Source of the DNA: Armatimonadota bacterium
GTDB lineage: Bacteria; Armatimonadota; Zipacnadia; Zipacnadales; JABUFB01
Length of the DNA: 64,000 bases
Direction of reading: 5' to 3'
NCBI GenBank assembly: GCA_013314775.1
Contig: JABUFB010000014.1
Span: 1 to 64,000 of the forward strand
The position numbers and the translations under genes are program-made. The notes below the pieces were generated by a model. The model was not told the origin of the DNA and made no database searches. It worked only from the letters and a program-made list of their open reading frames with translations. Of this stretch, positions 60,582 through 64,000 are shown piece by piece. Every line of letters begins with the position of its first letter. Positions within the stretch are counted from its first letter, which is position 1.

Positions 60582-61355
60582 TCAGCCTGTGACCGCCGAT
60601 GGCTGCAGGAGAAGCTCGGCCCAATCAGACGGCGCGTATCCCGCCTGCTCAAGAAGAAGGTGATGGTAGGTGAAATCCCCAAACTCATGGGCCCGGTGGG
60701 TATCGGTGGCGATGGAGACCGTCACTCCGGCCTCCCGGCAGAGACGCAGCATAACCCGGTCGCAGTCTTGCACCTGGTAGTGGCAGTTGAGTTCCAGGGC
60801 GATGCCGTGCTCGTGCGCTGTGCAAACAAGCCACTCGATCAAGGAGTGGGGCACCTCGCGTTTCTTCTGCGCCCACTCCCGGAAGGGGTGGGCAAGGGAG
60901 TGGACACCAATTCCGCAGAGCGCAAGGGTCCGGACCATGAACTCTTCCGCCACTTTGCTGTCGGACAGGTCGCCGCTGAGCGCCCGGATACCGTGGACCG
61001 CGCCAACGATGATATCGAGGCGCGGCAGGAGGTCAGGATCGAACACCACGGTGCCGTCCGCAAACACGTCAAGCTCCACACCAATGAGCATGTTCCCGCG
61101 ACGCCCGGTTTCGAGCCACTCCACATATGCCGCGCACTGGTCCAGTCCCTGCCGGTAATGGGCGTCGAAGATCTCCCGGGCGTCGTCGCCCCAGAAAGCC
61201 CATGCCTTACCGGGCGGGTAGAAAATGTGGGCGCTGTGATCTGTGATGGCGAAACAGACGTCGGAGGTTGTCGCGATTTCCTGGTACATTCGAAGGCTGA
61301 CGTCTTCGGCACATGCGGATAGCTCGGTGTGGCAGTGCGTGTCGAACAGCTGCAT
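60582..61355 (-). CDS. PHP-domain phosphoesterase
   Basis: The 257-residue protein has the PHP metal-site motifs: DTHCHTELS, ITDHSAHIFYP, GVELDVFADGTVVFDPDLL, VHSLAHPFREW, ALELNCHYQVQD and ATDTHRAHEFGDF. The family includes histidinol phosphatases and polymerase-type 3'-exonucleases, all trinuclear-metal phosphoesterases in the cytosol. The specific substrate is not evident. Histidine genes are absent nearby. AGAGGA fixes ATG 61355. A promoter-like element lies just upstream. Confidence 0.87.
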   Translation of the reverse strand: MQLFDTHCHTELSACAEDVSLRMYQEIATTSDVCFAITDHSAHIFYPPGKAWAFWGDDAREIFDAHYRQGLDQCAAYVEWLETGRRGNMLIGVELDVFADGTVVFDPDLLPRLDIIVGAVHGIRALSGDLSDSKVAEEFMVRTLALCGIGVHSLAHPFREWAQKKREVPHSLIEWLVCTAHEHGIALELNCHYQVQDCDRVMLRLCREAGVTVSIATDTHRAHEFGDFTYHHLLLEQAGYAPSDWAELLLQPSAVTG

Positions 61356-61418
61356 CGGCGAGTCCTCTTCAGGGCGCTTTTCCCGGCGGGTGCGGGTGCT
61401 TCGGTCTGCCCGGACCAC

Positions 61419-61446
61419 AGTTTACACCATAGAAACTTGGGGTCAA
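61419..61446 (-). promoter_or_regulatory. Promoter for the PHP phosphoesterase gene
   Basis: On the minus strand TTGACC (61441-61446, 5 of 6) is followed after 16 bases by TAAACT (61419-61424, 4 of 6). Transcription would begin near 61412, about 57 bases before the ATG. Confidence 0.45.
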
Positions 61447-61563
61447 CTGCGGGCCTCTCGCGACCGCATGGGCAAAGCCCCCGACAGACTGGACCGCCGG
61501 GAGGCAATGCGAGCCCTCGTAGCGAAATGATTGCGAATACGATTTGAGAGAGGACGGACTCAC

Positions 61564-63831
61564 ATGCGGGCCTTCTGCGCAATTTGCGTGCTCATCACCG
61601 GAATCGCCGCCGCCCAGGGAGAGCGGCTGCTCCCCTGGCAGTCTTGGATTGAGCAGGCTAAGGTGGCCGAAACCAGGGAGCTCGACACGCTTTTCGATCT
61701 GCCCTGGCGAAGCTCCGGAGGCAAGGAGGGGGTCCTGTCGCTCTCGGACGAGAAGGGGCCCTGGGGCGGTCCGTGCTGGCGGTTCGATGTGACGATCGAC
61801 CACAAGAACGCCGGCCAGTATCCCATGGGCTGGCCATCCTTCGAAACAATACCCTCGCCGCCACTGGACTTCTCGGGGTATGACGCCCTCCAATACTGGA
61901 TCCGCTGTGACACCAGTCCGGACCGCAGAGGAAGCATCCGCTTCATCCTCTGGACCGATGGGGCCCTGCGAATTAACACACCGCTTCCACCGCTCAAGCC
62001 GGGGAACTGGACGCTGGTGACCCACCGCATCCGCGACCTGCCGAGCATCAATGCCGTGGATCGACTGCATTTCTTCCTGTGCGAGGACGAGTACAAGCAT
62101 GGGGAACAGCTGTCCTTCACGGTCGGCGGATTCCGATTGTGCAATCTGGAGAAAGAACGGAGCCGGCTGGCAGATGGTGAGGCCGCGATGGGCCTTTGGC
62201 TGGGGGAGCGCGCCGACACCGGGGAGCAGGCGGTGATCCAGGACCGAGGCGCTGAGGCGGTACCGGCCCTGTTGGTCTTCGAGACCGGCGACGCTGCATC
62301 TCTCAAGCCGGATGACGAACTGGCGATCCGGTTCCACGAGGTGTTCAGCGGCCAAGAGACGGAGCAGCGGATGCCGCTAGGTGACAGCGTCCCCCCGGGT
62401 CAGGTCTCGAGATTCACGCGTGCCCTCCCCACAGCCGATCTCGCGCCCGGGTACTATCTGGTGGTCGCCGATGTCAGGCGCGGGGGGAATTCGCTGCTGG
62501 GTGGACGAGTGGGTTCGGATGACCTGTATATCCGCAAGCCCGATGAGAGTATGACTTACACCGTCCTGTCCATTCGTTCGGGAATGGTGCAGTGGGTGCG
62601 CGACCTGCTGCATGGGGACATCATGTGCAGGACACGGATTGCGCTGCCGCATGTCTATGACCCGCTCAACCCCGACACCTACCCGGAGTTCATCCAGCTT
62701 TTCGCGCACTCCACGGGCAAGCATACCGAGGGCAATGAGGCCGGAGATACGGGGCTGGTGCTCGCGGCGGAAGCTTTCCGGAAGTCCGGCGACATGGTGC
62801 GCTGCCGGTATGTCGAGGGGCTGCTTGAGGACAGCTTCCGCAGCATGATCGACAACATGCAGGCGCCTGGCGGCGGGACGATCACCTGGGTCAACCAACT
62901 TGCCGATGACGGGATCGGCAAAGGCGGTCGCAGTAACGCCTTTGGGGCGTACGATTCGAACCAGATCGGCGAGTGGCTTCGCCCCCTGGCGTACGGGATC
63001 ATCTATTACAGCCGCATCCCGGGTCGCGAGGAATACGCGCGGGAATTGAGCCGCGCTTGCCGCAAGGCCGCCGACTTCCTCATCGCCCACTCGCTACAGG
63101 ATTCCGACGGGATTCCTCACGTCATGCGCCATTTACATCTGCAGGAAGCCGCGGACGGCACTGTCCGGCAGGTTGTCTATCACCAGGAGGGGCGGCAGTG
63201 CGACGTTTACCTCGGTCGCGCGCTGGCCGGACTCTCGTACTACGCCTACGCCATGCAGCTTCTAGGGGAGAGGGTGCCGGACAAGTGGTGGGAGGTCATG
63301 GACAACACCGTCCGCTGGTGCGACAGGAAGATGAAGCCCAACGGTTGGTTCGACTGGCAGTGCGAGGACGTGGTCGAAGGCGGCTGTCACACTTTTCTTG
63401 GCAATATCTACGTCGGGGAGGGCATGTTCGGCTGTTATCTCGCTACCCGGTACGCCGGAAGAAACGAGGAAGCGGACAGGGCTGCCGCGGCTACGAAGAA
63501 AGCCTACCGGTATGTTACGGACGACTGCTGGATCCGGGGACGCAAATTCGCGTACCCGCTGGAGTTCTGGGTCGGGCCCTATGTGTACTGGCTGTTCACG
63601 GAATACCTGGACACAGTGGGGCCCGACGAGCGTTTCCAGGACTGGCTCTCCGAACTTGACCGCCGCTGGTCCGTCGATAGAGGCTGGCGCGATTTTCTCG
63701 ACCGCGCACCAGAAGGCGGATGCGGCCGTACCACAACCAACGGCATGCTGGAAGTGTCAATTCTCGGGTATCTCGGGATCAAGCAGATGGATGAGACCGG
63801 CGAGCCGCTGCATTGGGTGGTTGAGCCTTGA
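61564..63831 (+). CDS. Secreted (alpha/alpha)6 glycosidase-like protein
   Basis: The 755-residue product has a signal peptide (MRAFCAICVLITGIAAAQ). Residues about 50-190 form a carbohydrate-binding-like beta domain (DYDALQYWIRCD-type strand YDALQYWIRCDTSPDRRGSI). About 190-330 is a further beta domain. A helical toroid fills about 350-740 (VLAAEAFRKSGDMVRCRYVEGLLEDSF, YYAYAMQLLGERVPDKWWEVMDNTVRWCDRKM, ATRYAGRNEEADRAAAATKKAYRYV), similar to GH127/GH88-like or lyase toroids. I cannot name a family or catalytic residue. GAGAGGACGG precedes ATG 61564. It lies just upstream of another secreted gene. Confidence 0.7.
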   Translation: MRAFCAICVLITGIAAAQGERLLPWQSWIEQAKVAETRELDTLFDLPWRSSGGKEGVLSLSDEKGPWGGPCWRFDVTIDHKNAGQYPMGWPSFETIPSPPLDFSGYDALQYWIRCDTSPDRRGSIRFILWTDGALRINTPLPPLKPGNWTLVTHRIRDLPSINAVDRLHFFLCEDEYKHGEQLSFTVGGFRLCNLEKERSRLADGEAAMGLWLGERADTGEQAVIQDRGAEAVPALLVFETGDAASLKPDDELAIRFHEVFSGQETEQRMPLGDSVPPGQVSRFTRALPTADLAPGYYLVVADVRRGGNSLLGGRVGSDDLYIRKPDESMTYTVLSIRSGMVQWVRDLLHGDIMCRTRIALPHVYDPLNPDTYPEFIQLFAHSTGKHTEGNEAGDTGLVLAAEAFRKSGDMVRCRYVEGLLEDSFRSMIDNMQAPGGGTITWVNQLADDGIGKGGRSNAFGAYDSNQIGEWLRPLAYGIIYYSRIPGREEYARELSRACRKAADFLIAHSLQDSDGIPHVMRHLHLQEAADGTVRQVVYHQEGRQCDVYLGRALAGLSYYAYAMQLLGERVPDKWWEVMDNTVRWCDRKMKPNGWFDWQCEDVVEGGCHTFLGNIYVGEGMFGCYLATRYAGRNEEADRAAAATKKAYRYVTDDCWIRGRKFAYPLEFWVGPYVYWLFTEYLDTVGPDERFQDWLSELDRRWSVDRGWRDFLDRAPEGGCGRTTTNGMLEVSILGYLGIKQMDETGEPLHWVVEP

Positions 63832-63869
63832 GTCTGCTCGCCTTACTCCCGAGACCAGGAGGTCGTTCA

Positions 63870-64000
63870 ATGGGTTTCCCGCGCATCCTTGCGCTCTGCA
63901 CCCTGCTGTTCGTCACCACCGCGACAGTGGCACTTACCGGACCTGAGCCGGTGGTCTTCGGCTTTGAGGACGAGAGCTCGCCCCTCAATGAGAAGTGGCT
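63870..64000 (+). CDS. Secreted protein, truncated by window edge
   Basis: ATG 63870 has AGGAGG seven bases upstream and opens a frame without a stop to the window end (43 codons). The product begins MGFPRILALCTLLFVTTATV, a clear signal peptide, then GPEPVVFGFEDESSPLN, which looks like the start of a carbohydrate-binding domain as in several neighbours. Function is unknown. Confidence 0.75.
   Translation, partial: MGFPRILALCTLLFVTTATVALTGPEPVVFGFEDESSPLNEKW

Overview
The window is about 65% GC, densely packed DNA from what looks like an uncultured, probably anaerobic bacterium. Its gene families (heparinase-like proteins with a DUF4962-type start, DUF4091 and GHL10 glycosidase-like proteins, FG-GAP repeat proteins, many Gfo/Idh/MocA oxidoreductases, a DUF6785-type membrane protein) recur in Armatimonadota and Planctomycetota-like genomes. 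Armatimonadota is my best guess, an inference from gene content only. I saw no rRNA, tRNA, CRISPR array or insertion sequence.

Layout. 1-356 is a repeat-rich, gene-free stretch. 357-14.9 kb holds a degenerate hydrogenase-maturation-protease homologue, then mainly secreted carbohydrate-active proteins, a divergent oxidoreductase/sugar isomerase pair, and two tandem membrane-anchored exonuclease/endonuclease/phosphatase (EEP) proteins. 14.9-23.3 kb is mostly on the minus strand: two small GlsB/YeaQ-like membrane proteins, a GNAT acetyltransferase, a polytopic transporter-like protein, a LamG-containing secreted protein, a PAP2 phosphatase and citrate synthase. Two intergenic gaps here (18.1-18.7 and 23.3-24.0 kb) share a ~100 bp repeat, and the first also holds an aldo/keto reductase remnant.

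24.0-36.7 kb is the most coherent block: an NAD-linked, trimeric [FeFe]-hydrogenase (HydA plus NuoE-like and NuoF-like subunits). A single-domain response regulator sits between its subunit genes. It is followed by a D-lactate dehydrogenase-like gene, a receiver-PAS-histidine kinase, the maturase HydE, a Gfo/Idh/MocA protein, aspartase and the maturase HydF. A good match to a Rex operator lies 30 bp upstream of hydA. Together these suggest an electron-bifurcating H2-evolving enzyme under NADH/NAD+ control and possibly phosphorelay control, with its maturation genes close by. hydG is not in the window. HydA carries an unusual MCCTCK form of the second H-cluster motif.

36.8-64 kb returns to polysaccharide metabolism: a DUF4091 protein, a lipoprotein, a UbiE-like methyltransferase, another Gfo/Idh/MocA, two heparinase-like proteins, a cytosolic GH29 fucosidase, an iron-sulfur reductase coupled to a U32-like protein, a GH43/32-like propeller, a SpoIIM/RDD membrane pair, a YfhO-like membrane protein, a polysaccharide deacetylase, an FG-GAP propeller protein, a PHP phosphoesterase, a secreted glycosidase-like protein and a truncated secreted gene at the right edge. 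Overall the window fits a saprophyte that breaks down complex, probably sulfated or fucosylated, glycans outside the cell and ferments the sugars, disposing of reductant as H2 and perhaps lactate.
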